A stretch of DNA of 5,408 bases from Dehalococcoidia bacterium (GTDB lineage Bacteria; Chloroflexota; Dehalococcoidia; Dehalococcoidales; Fen-1064). Below, one piece after another: positions 1 to 4,998 of the stretch. Location: the NCBI GenBank assembly GCA_003153075.1, contig PMBW01000105.1, positions 7,010 to 12,417 on the forward strand, given 5' to 3'. The first letter of the stretch is position 1, and each line of letters opens with the position of its first letter. Under the pieces are notes generated by a model. That model did not search any database and was not told the origin of the DNA. It saw nothing but the letters and a program-made list of their open reading frames with translations. Position numbers and translations under genes: made by a program.

Positions 1-32
1 GTACCCACGGAGTATATAGACCCCGTGGGTAC
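1..32 (-). terminator. Perfect inverted repeat, possible terminator of the nifU-like gene
   Basis: Arms GTACCCACGG (1-10) and CCGTGGGTAC (23-32) are exact reverse complements around a 12-base AT-rich loop. The hairpin lies about 55 bases past the stop codon of the leftward nifU-like gene, where a transcription terminator would be expected. The U-run that would confirm an intrinsic terminator on that strand would fall outside the window. On the plus strand no T-run follows; the next bases are C-rich. It could equally be a regulatory or repetitive palindrome belonging to sequence further left. Confidence 0.4.
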
Positions 33-87
33 CTATCCCCCCACCCACCGCAACCTAATATTTGATAATATTCAATCGATATAACGA

Positions 88-306
88 TCAGACCGACACC
101 ACTTCTTTGACTTCGGGCAGCTTTGCTTTTAATATCCGCTCAATCCCCATTTTCAGAGTCATCGTCGACATCGGACAACAACCACAAGCCCCGGTCAATC
201 TCAGGCTGACAACGCCGTCCTTTACTCCCACAAGCTCAACATCCCCTCCATCTGCCTGTAAAGAAGGCCTGATCTGCTCTAAAACCTGTTCCACTGTTGC
301 ACCCAT
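88..306 (-). CDS. NifU-like protein (C-terminal NifU domain only), Fe-S cluster scaffold/carrier
   Basis: This 72-residue protein consists only of the NifU C-terminal (Nfu-type) domain. In this family the domain binds a labile [4Fe-4S] cluster, usually between two subunits, and hands it to apo-proteins in the cytoplasm. Visible hallmarks are the QADGGDVEL segment (residues 17-25), the cluster motif GACGCCP (residues 39-45, Cys41 and Cys44 forming CxxC), a following amphipathic helix (STMTLKMGIERIL) and the typical end PEVKEVVSV. The length matches stand-alone members. Cys43 is an additional cysteine where Gly is usual. The start at 306 is preferred over an in-frame ATG at 378 because a perfect AGGAGG lies 6 bases upstream of it and the extra 24 residues do not resemble the family. 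It appears to be transcribed alone. No nif genes are visible, so a general Fe-S role is more likely than nitrogen fixation. Confidence 0.93.
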   Translation of the reverse strand: MGATVEQVLEQIRPSLQADGGDVELVGVKDGVVSLRLTGACGCCPMSTMTLKMGIERILKAKLPEVKEVVSV

Positions 307-312
307 TTTATT

Positions 313-318
313 CCTCCT
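313..318 (-). promoter_or_regulatory. Ribosome binding site of the nifU-like gene
   Basis: CCTCCT on the plus strand reads AGGAGG on the coding strand, a full anti-Shine-Dalgarno match. It sits 6 bases before the ATG at 306. It decides the start: the longer in-frame option at 378 has no comparable site. Confidence 0.85.
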
Positions 319-361
319 CACCCGATTTACATTGATAATAAGCTTTTGTGTAATGCCTGTC

Positions 362-377
362 TGCGACTTTTGTCGCA
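362..377. repeat. Small palindrome upstream of the nifU-like gene
   Basis: TGCGAC (362-367) and GTCGCA (372-377) are exact inverted arms around TTTT. Weaker flanking complementarity (TGCCT at 354-358 with AGGCA at 386-390) could lengthen it as an interrupted stem. It lies about 60-70 bases ahead of the nifU-like start, in the probable leader or promoter region. No U-run follows on either strand, so it is not an intrinsic terminator. It may be an operator or an mRNA hairpin; the function is unknown. Confidence 0.4.
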
Positions 378-407
378 AAGGCCTGAGGCATTCAACGATG
401 CATTAAC

Positions 408-435
408 TTGACATAATGATATATGTAATTTTAAT
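408..435 (+). promoter_or_regulatory. Candidate sigma-70-type promoter for the zinc-ribbon/ferredoxin operon
   Basis: A perfect -35 box TTGACA (408-413) is followed after 16 bases by TTTAAT (430-435), a 5 of 6 match to the -10 consensus. Transcription would begin near 442 and run through the REP-like inverted repeats (448-529), giving a leader of roughly 190 bases before the first gene at 637. A closer promoter just upstream of 637 was sought and only weak -10-like AT sequence was seen. The call rests on consensus matching alone. Confidence 0.45.
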
Positions 436-447
436 TAGAATGAATCT

Positions 448-529
448 CCTCGACGCAAGCATCGAGGTATCATTAGCGGGGAATTACCCAACTATAGAGT
501 TCGCCGTAACCGCCGGGGTATTAAACCCT
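448..529. repeat. Cluster of degenerate REP-like inverted repeats
   Basis: Three small inverted units occur in 82 bases: CCTCGACG-CAAG-CATCGAGG (448-467, a one-mismatch stem that becomes fully paired with a G-U wobble if read from the minus strand), CGGGG-AATTA-CCC (477-489) and CGGGG-TATTAAA-CCC (515-528, with flanking A-T extension on the right). The second and third share the pattern of a G-run, an AT-rich core and a C-run, so they look like repeated modules. A CGCCG doublet (502-506 and 511-515) lies between them. The arrangement resembles interspersed palindromic repeats found between genes in many bacteria. No coding potential was seen. The rest of 307-636 holds only the palindrome at 362, the promoter candidate at 408 and unremarkable AT-rich sequence. 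Confidence 0.45.
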
Positions 530-636
530 AAAAGAGAAAAAATATATCCAGTCCCGGTATGATATTTATCACTGCATTCTTAATGATTTCCGCTTAAACT
601 GATTTTATATGCTATCTTACGTGAAAAAGGGAAGTC

Positions 637-909
637 ATGACAATGCTTAGTAAATGCCCCGGGCAAGATATGCGGAAATTGCGTGTGGAAGTACACAAAT
701 GCCCGAATTGCGGCGCAGAAGTCGAAATTTTCTCTGACGAGACCAGGATCAAATGCCAGAAATGCAACACGATGGTCTTTCGGGAGAAAATGCCCTCCTG
801 TATAGAATGGTGCGCTTCAGCGCGGCAGTGCCTTGGGGAAGAGCGCTGGCAGCAGTTGATGAGTAAAGATGAAACAGTAAAGCCACCCAAACATGAAGGA
901 GATGCGTAA
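637..909 (+). CDS. Cys-rich small protein with zinc-ribbon-like motifs (CPGQD family), function unknown
   Basis: This is a 90-residue soluble protein with eight cysteines. An N-terminal CPGQD (Cys7) is followed by a ribbon CPNC (Cys22/25) and CQKC (Cys40/43), which form two CxxC knuckles typical of a zinc ribbon. A C-terminal patch SCIEWC-x5-C (Cys55, 59, 65) could bind a second metal or an Fe-S cluster. I recall similar CPGQD...EWC...CLG proteins annotated only as hypothetical or (by fusion) phosphohydrolase-associated in anaerobes; no reaction is known to me. Two in-frame ATGs compete: 637, with AGGGAAG only 2 bases away, and 643, with an 8-base gap that suits translation better. The true start may therefore be 643 (MLSKCPGQD). 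The stop overlaps the ferredoxin start by one base (TAATG), implying translational coupling and a joint function. It may pass metal or electrons to, or regulate, its neighbour, which is inference. Confidence 0.85.
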   Translation: MTMLSKCPGQDMRKLRVEVHKCPNCGAEVEIFSDETRIKCQKCNTMVFREKMPSCIEWCASARQCLGEERWQQLMSKDETVKPPKHEGDA

Positions 910-1685
910 TGGTTATAAAAACGGTACGGAAGGTGATCAACATTGATGAGAAGAAATGTAATGGTTGCGGTATTTGCGTCCCCTCCTGCGCCGAAGGTGC
1001 ACTGAAGATAACGGGGGGAAAAGCGAAACTGGTCAGCGAAAAATATTGTGATGGTCTCGGCGCCTGTTTAGCCGAATGTCCGCAAGGAGCGATCAAGATC
1101 GAGGAGCGAGCTGCAGATGATTTTGACGAAGCAGCAGCCAGGCAGCATCAGCAGCAGACTAAAGCAGTCACGGAGAGAATGCACGTGGGTTGCCAGCCGG
1201 TATTAGCCGAAGAGTTAAAACTGCCCCCTGCAGAGAAATTGGCTTGCGGCTGTTCGTCCGCGACCGTTCAAGAAATAGGATGTGCGGATGTTGAAACAGG
1301 ACCGCATGGTCATCAACCGTCCCAACTACGCCATTGGCCAGTGCAGTTGACCCTGGTACCGGCAACCGCAACCTTTCTGAACGGCGCCGATGTCGTGCTG
1401 GCGGCAGATTGCACGGCGTTTAGTTATGCAGGTTTTCACCGGGATTTCCTGAAAAACCATGCCTTATTAGTGGCCTGTCCAAAACTGGATGATTTTGGGG
1501 CTCACCTGGAGAAACTGATGCAGGTTACCGCCAAGTCCGGACTGAAAAGTCTTACGGTCGTACATATGGAAGTGCCGTGCTGTTCCGGTTTGGTTTTAAT
1601 GGCAAGGAAAGCGATAGCGGCGAGCGGTAATAATATACCATTAACGGAAATCACTGTTACAATGAACGGTGAAATAAAGTTTTGA
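909..1685 (+). CDS. Two-cluster ferredoxin with a C-terminal Cys-containing domain
   Basis: This 258-residue cytoplasmic protein begins with a bacterial-type ferredoxin domain (residues about 8-66). The first cluster site is complete: Cys17-x2-Cys20-x2-Cys23-x3-Cys27. The second is Cys47-x5-Cys53-x3-Cys57-Pro with Leu50 where the second Cys normally sits, so that cluster is probably [3Fe-4S] or site-differentiated. A Gln/Ala-rich linker and a region with Cys95, 113, 115 and 125 follow. A C-terminal domain (about 140-258) starts SQLRHWPVQL and carries ADC168, AC190PKLDD and EVPC224C225SG. I recall this architecture as a 4Fe-4S protein of strict anaerobes with undetermined partners; electron transfer or cluster-linked sensing is inferred. 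A good AAGGAG site (896-901) lies 7 bases before the start. The gene overlaps the preceding Cys-rich gene by one base and is followed by a strong terminator, so the operon is exactly these two genes. Confidence 0.9.
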   Translation: MVIKTVRKVINIDEKKCNGCGICVPSCAEGALKITGGKAKLVSEKYCDGLGACLAECPQGAIKIEERAADDFDEAAARQHQQQTKAVTERMHVGCQPVLAEELKLPPAEKLACGCSSATVQEIGCADVETGPHGHQPSQLRHWPVQLTLVPATATFLNGADVVLAADCTAFSYAGFHRDFLKNHALLVACPKLDDFGAHLEKLMQVTAKSGLKSLTVVHMEVPCCSGLVLMARKAIAASGNNIPLTEITVTMNGEIKF

Positions 1686-1694
1686 AGAAATAAA

Positions 1695-1724
1695 AGAAAG
1701 AGCCCGCTCAGGCGGGCTCTTTCT
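1695..1724. terminator. Strong bidirectional hairpin terminator between convergent operons
   Basis: A perfect 13-bp stem, AGAAAGAGCCCGC (1695-1707) with GCGGGCTCTTTCT (1712-1724), closes a TCAG loop. On the plus strand it starts 10 bases after the ferredoxin stop and is followed by AATTCTTACT. On the minus strand it follows the MaoC-like stop by about 33 bases and is followed by TTTATTTCTT, the better U-rich tail. It therefore should stop both operons, more efficiently in the leftward direction. Confidence 0.9.
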
Positions 1725-1756
1725 AATTCTTACTACTTACTATATTATTAGTTCAT

Positions 1757-2941
1757 TTATTGCAGACGTGAATCCAAGGGTCCTTTTGTTGATTCTCTTG
1801 AGACCAAGATAATAGTAGCCTTACCCGGCATGACCATCTCGTTTCTCTGGTTTATTGCTGTTGTTTCGATGTCAACGCAGCATTCCCCGTTATCGTCGAT
1901 ATATTTGCCAACGACCTTTCCCTCCAGCCGTACTACATCCGCAAAATAGACGAATCTCCGGAATTCCACATGAGTTTTCTTTAACCAGCCGTCATTCCCC
2001 ATCCAATTTGTCAGTAAATGCATTTGCCAGGTGTGCCGCTGGAATCCGATGTCGTATGGTAAAGGAAGCCCGCCTTGAGCAAATGCAGCGGCCTTGTTAT
2101 AGTGAACGGAGAAAATCGGCTCTAACGCCCCGGTGTCGGGATCGCGGTATGCCCAGGCCGGGTGTGTCTGATAATTACGGAGCATGACACCGTGGGCGGC
2201 GAGTCGGGCAATCGGTGCGCCCCCACCGATCAGGTAGGCGATCTCATCCGTCATTCCCAGTGGCCCTTTTGTTATAGGCTGCAAGTTTTCGCCGACGACA
2301 ACGTCTTCCCAATAACGAATGTTAGCACCCCTGGCTTGTTCAGCAAGTATCTGCTCTTCAATCGCTTTTAACTCGTTTTCGTTCCATTGGTGCGGTAGTT
2401 TCATTGCTGAATCTCTTCCTTTTTGCCGCGCCTTTAAACGTTCCATTCTTGTAACAAACCAGTTTACCTTAGCCACAAGTTCGTTATTCTGATTGCGGTA
2501 AGTATTTTCTTTTTTGTTAACAATTACTTTTTCTGCAAAAGAACTTGGTTTGGGTCCATCAAAACCGTTGAACTGGCATTGCGGTGTTATCTTGTCGTTT
2601 CTATAAATCGGTTTGTAAAACTCGGCATCTGTTGAACTATGAAAGCCGCCCAGCCCTTTCCACCCAAAATTAATCCCGGCAAAACACGCAAAAACCCATG
2701 AAGGCGGCGCTACGATTGAACCAAACCGTGTCTTTTTAGCATACTCTGCGTCCCGCCAAAGCGGGTTAGGATCACCAATGCCGTCCGCAAATTTTAAGAT
2801 GGCCATTCTGGTTGCCTCTTCGTTGTTTATCCCCTGATCTATACGTAGGATTATCCCTGTTTTAGCTCTCATCTCAGCGATCAACTCATCGGTGAAGACT
2901 CCTTCCGTCATTTTGACTTTTTTTGTTGGTTCGGTTGTCAT
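1757..2941 (-). CDS. MaoC-like double hot-dog acyl-CoA (de)hydratase
   Basis: This 394-residue protein has two hot-dog halves. Residues about 15-170 match the FAS1-dehydratase/MaoC N-terminal domain type, with GDPNPLWRD (56-64) and IVAPPSW. Residues about 205-380 form a second MaoC-like half with YDIGFQRHTWQMHLLTNW (296-313). Relatives hydrate 2-enoyl-CoA or dehydrate 3-hydroxyacyl-CoA in the cytoplasm. The classical (R)-hydratase pair is Asp-x4-His: the first half keeps Asp57 but has Trp62 in place of His, whereas the second half has His280 without the Asp. Activity may use a composite site or differ from the family norm. The start at 2941 has AGGAGA (2951-2956) upstream at a 9-base gap; Met11 is an in-frame alternative with no obvious site. 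The gene lies 39 bases behind the MarR gene with no terminator between them, so it is probably co-transcribed. It likely acts downstream of the CoA-transferases encoded across the divergent promoter. The substrate is unknown. Confidence 0.87.
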   Translation of the reverse strand: MTTEPTKKVKMTEGVFTDELIAEMRAKTGIILRIDQGINNEEATRMAILKFADGIGDPNPLWRDAEYAKKTRFGSIVAPPSWVFACFAGINFGWKGLGGFHSSTDAEFYKPIYRNDKITPQCQFNGFDGPKPSSFAEKVIVNKKENTYRNQNNELVAKVNWFVTRMERLKARQKGRDSAMKLPHQWNENELKAIEEQILAEQARGANIRYWEDVVVGENLQPITKGPLGMTDEIAYLIGGGAPIARLAAHGVMLRNYQTHPAWAYRDPDTGALEPIFSVHYNKAAAFAQGGLPLPYDIGFQRHTWQMHLLTNWMGNDGWLKKTHVEFRRFVYFADVVRLEGKVVGKYIDDNGECCVDIETTAINQRNEMVMPGKATIILVSRESTKGPLDSRLQ

Positions 2942-2980
2942 CTTAGTATTTCTCCTGTGTTATATTTTATCTTTATACTT

Positions 2981-3502
2981 TTATTTTGTCTGAGATAGTA
3001 CCTTTTTTCTGTAATGTTTGGAAACCTTAGAAGGCGGCAGGAAATTCTTCTCATTGACACCAAGCTGGCTTTTCGCATTATCCCTTATCAGTTCCAAACA
3101 AGATTCCAATTGTTCAATTGTCTCCGGCGTAATGCCGGACATGACTTTTTGCAGGAACGCTCTTTCTGAAGACAAGTGAAGCGCTTCTCTTCCTTTATCG
3201 GTCAGTTTTACTGTAACACGTCCCTTTCCGATGATTTTTTTAGTTTTAGTAACAAGTCCCTGTTTTTCCATCCTGATCAGGATATCGGAGATGGCGCTTT
3301 TGTGTTCATAAGCATATCTGGAAATTTCTGTTGGTGATGCTTCGTCTCCCAGAGCGTGGAGGATAAACAGGATATAAGCTTGAACGGGAAGTACATTGTG
3401 TTTAGAAAGTTCCAAACGCCGTAACTTGGCGATCATATGATATACGATACTTAATAATACCCAGATATCGTATTCCTTTTCCCCGTTTTGGCTAATTTCC
3501 AT
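2981..3502 (-). CDS. MarR-family transcriptional regulator
   Basis: This 173-residue protein has the MarR plan: an N-terminal dimerisation helix (YDIWVLLSIVYHMIAKLRRLELSKHNV), then a winged helix-turn-helix, ASPTEISRYAYEHKSAISDILIRMEKQGLV (55-84), with helix 68-82 as recognition helix. The wing spans about 86-100 (K-rich, GKGRVTVKLTDKGREAL) and a long C-terminal helix follows. A basic tail of about 20 residues (ending SKHYRKKVLSQTK) extends beyond the usual MarR end. MarR proteins are dimeric repressors released by small ligands. Some, such as BadR and CouR of Rhodopseudomonas, respond to aromatic acids or their CoA esters. Its position between a MaoC-like gene and divergent CoA-transferases fits that role, and it probably controls both directions and itself through the palindromes at 3653-3685. 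The ribosome site is weak (AGAGAG at 3509-3514, 6 bases from the ATG), suggesting low expression. No ligand can be inferred. Confidence 0.9.
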   Translation of the reverse strand: MEISQNGEKEYDIWVLLSIVYHMIAKLRRLELSKHNVLPVQAYILFILHALGDEASPTEISRYAYEHKSAISDILIRMEKQGLVTKTKKIIGKGRVTVKLTDKGREALHLSSERAFLQKVMSGITPETIEQLESCLELIRDNAKSQLGVNEKNFLPPSKVSKHYRKKVLSQTK

Positions 3503-3628
3503 TAATCACTCTCTGAAAATATTAATGGTGAAACCGGCACGCCCGCATCTGTTATTTTCAATCGTAGTACCGCTAAGTCAGCTTCAATTATTGGTACCGG
3601 CCGGCAAATTAATTCAAAGCAAATTGGC

Positions 3629-3656
3629 TTGACATTAAAATTGTATATTGTATAAT
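3629..3656 (+). promoter_or_regulatory. Consensus promoter for the CoA-transferase operon
   Basis: TTGACA (3629-3634) and TATAAT (3651-3656) are both 6 of 6 matches with a 16-base spacer. Transcription should start near 3663, leaving a leader of about 118 bases before the ATG at 3781. A tandem direct repeat TTGTATA-TTGTATA (3641-3654) fills the spacer and runs into the -10 box. So strong a promoter beside a MarR gene implies repression when the substrate is absent. Confidence 0.8.
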
Positions 3657-3685
3657 ATATATTAATTTGATGTACGTATACGTAC
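3653..3685. promoter_or_regulatory. Paired palindromes, probable MarR operators
   Basis: GTACGTATACGTAC (3672-3685) is a perfect 14-bp palindrome located just past the predicted rightward start site. TAATATATATTA (3653-3664) is a perfect 12-bp AT-only palindrome overlapping the rightward -10 box. Their centres (3658.5 and 3678.5) are 20 bp apart, about two helical turns, so two dimers could bind the same DNA face. The first is the more specific candidate, since AT-only palindromes arise easily in such a region. The assignment to the adjacent MarR protein is inferred from position. Confidence 0.6.
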
Positions 3686-3694
3686 TTGCTACAT

Positions 3695-3723
3695 ATTATA
3701 AGATGTTTTAACGGGCAATGCAA
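3695..3723 (-). promoter_or_regulatory. Candidate promoter for the marR-maoC operon
   Basis: Read on the minus strand, TATAAT (3700-3695) is a perfect -10 box, with TTGCAT (3723-3718) 17 bases upstream as a weak -35 (TTG conserved). Transcription would start near 3688 and proceed leftward through the operator palindromes. The leader to the MarR ATG would be about 186 bases. No better leftward promoter was found nearer the gene in 3503-3650, which otherwise holds only a CCGGCCGG palindrome (3597-3604) and no recognised element. Confidence 0.5.
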
Positions 3724-3780
3724 CAAGACGGTTTTTTAATTCCAAGCAGATTTAACAAATAAAAAAAACAAGGAAGTAAC

Positions 3781-4986
3781 ATGAGCGAACAGGCTTTTAA
3801 TCAGGTTGTAGTGCTGGATTGTTCAGAAGGCATCGCCGGAGCTTACTGCACGAAACTTTTAGCTGATTTTGGCGCTACCGTAATTAAAATTGAAAAGCCC
3901 GGTACAGGCGATAGCACCAGGAGAATGGGTCCTTTTTTGAATGATGATCCTGACATAGAAAAGAGCGGGACTTTCTTTTATCTCAATACAAATAAAAAGA
4001 GTATCACCCTTAACCTGGAAACCGAAGCAGGACGTAACATCTTTATAAAACTTCTCGCAAAAGCCGATGTTATCATCGAAAATTTTGCTCCGGGAACACT
4101 GTCCAAACTGGGATTGTCCTATGAATCATTGTCAAAAATAAAACCTCAGATTATTATGACTTCCATTACAGGTTTCGGGCAGACCGGACCTTACCGTGAT
4201 TTTAAAGCGACGAACCTGGTCACATTTGGTTTATCAGGGGCGCAGTATACTTCAAGACCCGCTACTCATACTAACAGCAGGCCGGTTGTTGAGGGCGGGC
4301 AGCAGGCTGAATACACTACAGGTTTACTTAGTTACGTTGCCACAACAGCTGCTCTTACCAGTAGAATAGACACCGGGAAAGGGACATGGATTGACATGTC
4401 GGCTATGGAGTGTATGGCCAGTACGCTGGGCGCAAATATCAGCGAATATCCCTATCTTGGACTAAGCCGTAAAACAAATCCCTTTGCCATTCACGGATAT
4501 CCCATCGGCTACAGCGTTCAGTGTAAAGACGGGTGGATAAGCCTGACTCCCGGATTAGGCGGAGCTCCAAATATACCGTTATTAATTGAACAACCGGAAC
4601 TGTTAGAAGATCCATTCTTTACGAAGCCGGCTGCGCGTATGGCTGAACCTGAAAAGTTCGATGCACTGTTAACGCCGTGGCTCAAAGAACACAATAAATG
4701 GGAAATAACCAAGCAAGCACAAGAGTTAAAACTGGCTTTTACTCCTGTATTATCTCCCGGAGAGCTTATGGAAGATGAGCAACTTAAGGCTAAAAAGTTT
4801 TTCGTCGAAACTGAACACCCGGTCATGGGCAAAGTCACATATCCCGGCGCTCCATTTAGTTTAAGTAAAACACCCGCCAGAACCGGAAAAGCGCCGTTAT
4901 TGGGAGAAGACAACGAAGAAATTTTCAACGGATTGGGATATAGCAAAGCAGACCTTTTAACGTTAAAACAACAGAATATTATTTAG
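3781..4986 (+). CDS. Family III (CaiB/BaiF) CoA-transferase, first of a tandem pair
   Basis: This complete 401-residue protein is near the usual family length of about 400. Family III enzymes transfer CoA from a donor thioester to a carboxylic acid, often as an enzyme-bound CoA ester on Asp. The N-terminal core is canonical: VVVLDCSEGIAGAYCTKLLA (9-28), GATVIKIEKPGTGD (31-44), FYLNTNKKSITLNL (66-79), ADVIIENFAPG (95-105) and SITGFGQTGP (128-137). Further on, the segment QQAEYTTG (174-181) aligns with the catalytic GDSNTG of formyl-CoA transferase and places Glu177 where Asp169 is expected. It may be an active Glu variant or the non-catalytic half of a heteromer with the next gene, as in two-subunit enzymes such as BbsEF of toluene degradation. 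AGGAAG (3771-3776) precedes the ATG by 4 bases. The next gene starts 12 bases after the stop, so both are one operon under the MarR-flanked promoter. The substrate is unknown. Confidence 0.93.
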   Translation: MSEQAFNQVVVLDCSEGIAGAYCTKLLADFGATVIKIEKPGTGDSTRRMGPFLNDDPDIEKSGTFFYLNTNKKSITLNLETEAGRNIFIKLLAKADVIIENFAPGTLSKLGLSYESLSKIKPQIIMTSITGFGQTGPYRDFKATNLVTFGLSGAQYTSRPATHTNSRPVVEGGQQAEYTTGLLSYVATTAALTSRIDTGKGTWIDMSAMECMASTLGANISEYPYLGLSRKTNPFAIHGYPIGYSVQCKDGWISLTPGLGGAPNIPLLIEQPELLEDPFFTKPAARMAEPEKFDALLTPWLKEHNKWEITKQAQELKLAFTPVLSPGELMEDEQLKAKKFFVETEHPVMGKVTYPGAPFSLSKTPARTGKAPLLGEDNEEIFNGLGYSKADLLTLKQQNII

Positions 4987-4989
4987 TGC

Positions 4990-4994
4990 GAGGA
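4990..4994 (+). promoter_or_regulatory. Ribosome binding site of the second CoA-transferase gene
   Basis: GAGGA lies 4 bases before the ATG at 4999, within the 12-base gap after the first transferase's stop codon. It supports this start and independent translation in the same mRNA. Confidence 0.7.
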
Positions 4995-4998
4995 TACG

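Noticed and set aside
35..50. G-rich minus strand (runs of three and six G) as a possible G-quadruplex
   Set aside because: Only two uninterrupted G-runs are close together; further runs belong to the arms of the inverted repeat, so a stable four-tract structure is not supported.
307..378. 24-residue N-terminal extension of the nifU-like protein
   Set aside because: The perfect AGGAGG at 313-318 serves the ATG at 306; the extension is unlike the family and overlaps the TGCGAC palindrome.
62..406. Open frame of 114 codons on the plus strand
   Set aside because: It lies antisense over the well-supported nifU-like gene, has no ribosome site and no family resemblance.
612..1096. Two minus-strand open frames (612-890 and 749-1096)
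   Set aside because: Both are antisense to the Cys-rich protein and ferredoxin genes, whose motifs are clear, and neither has a recognisable protein signature.
1168..1371. Minus-strand open frame of 67 codons
   Set aside because: Antisense to the ferredoxin linker region; no ribosome site or motif.
1855..2371. Two plus-strand open frames (1855-2187 and 2162-2371)
   Set aside because: Antisense to the MaoC-like gene, low-complexity Arg/Pro/Cys content typical of a complementary frame.
3502..3726. 74-codon minus-strand open frame ahead of marR
   Set aside because: Its ATG lies upstream of the predicted leftward transcript start, and its first half is simply the AT-rich promoter and palindromes translated (Tyr/Ile/Asn/Cys-rich). 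Only the last third looks protein-like, which is reported as a low-interest observation.
4518..4946. 142-codon minus-strand open frame
   Set aside because: Antisense to the CoA-transferase C-terminal half; Ser/Gly/Asn-rich with no recognised motif.
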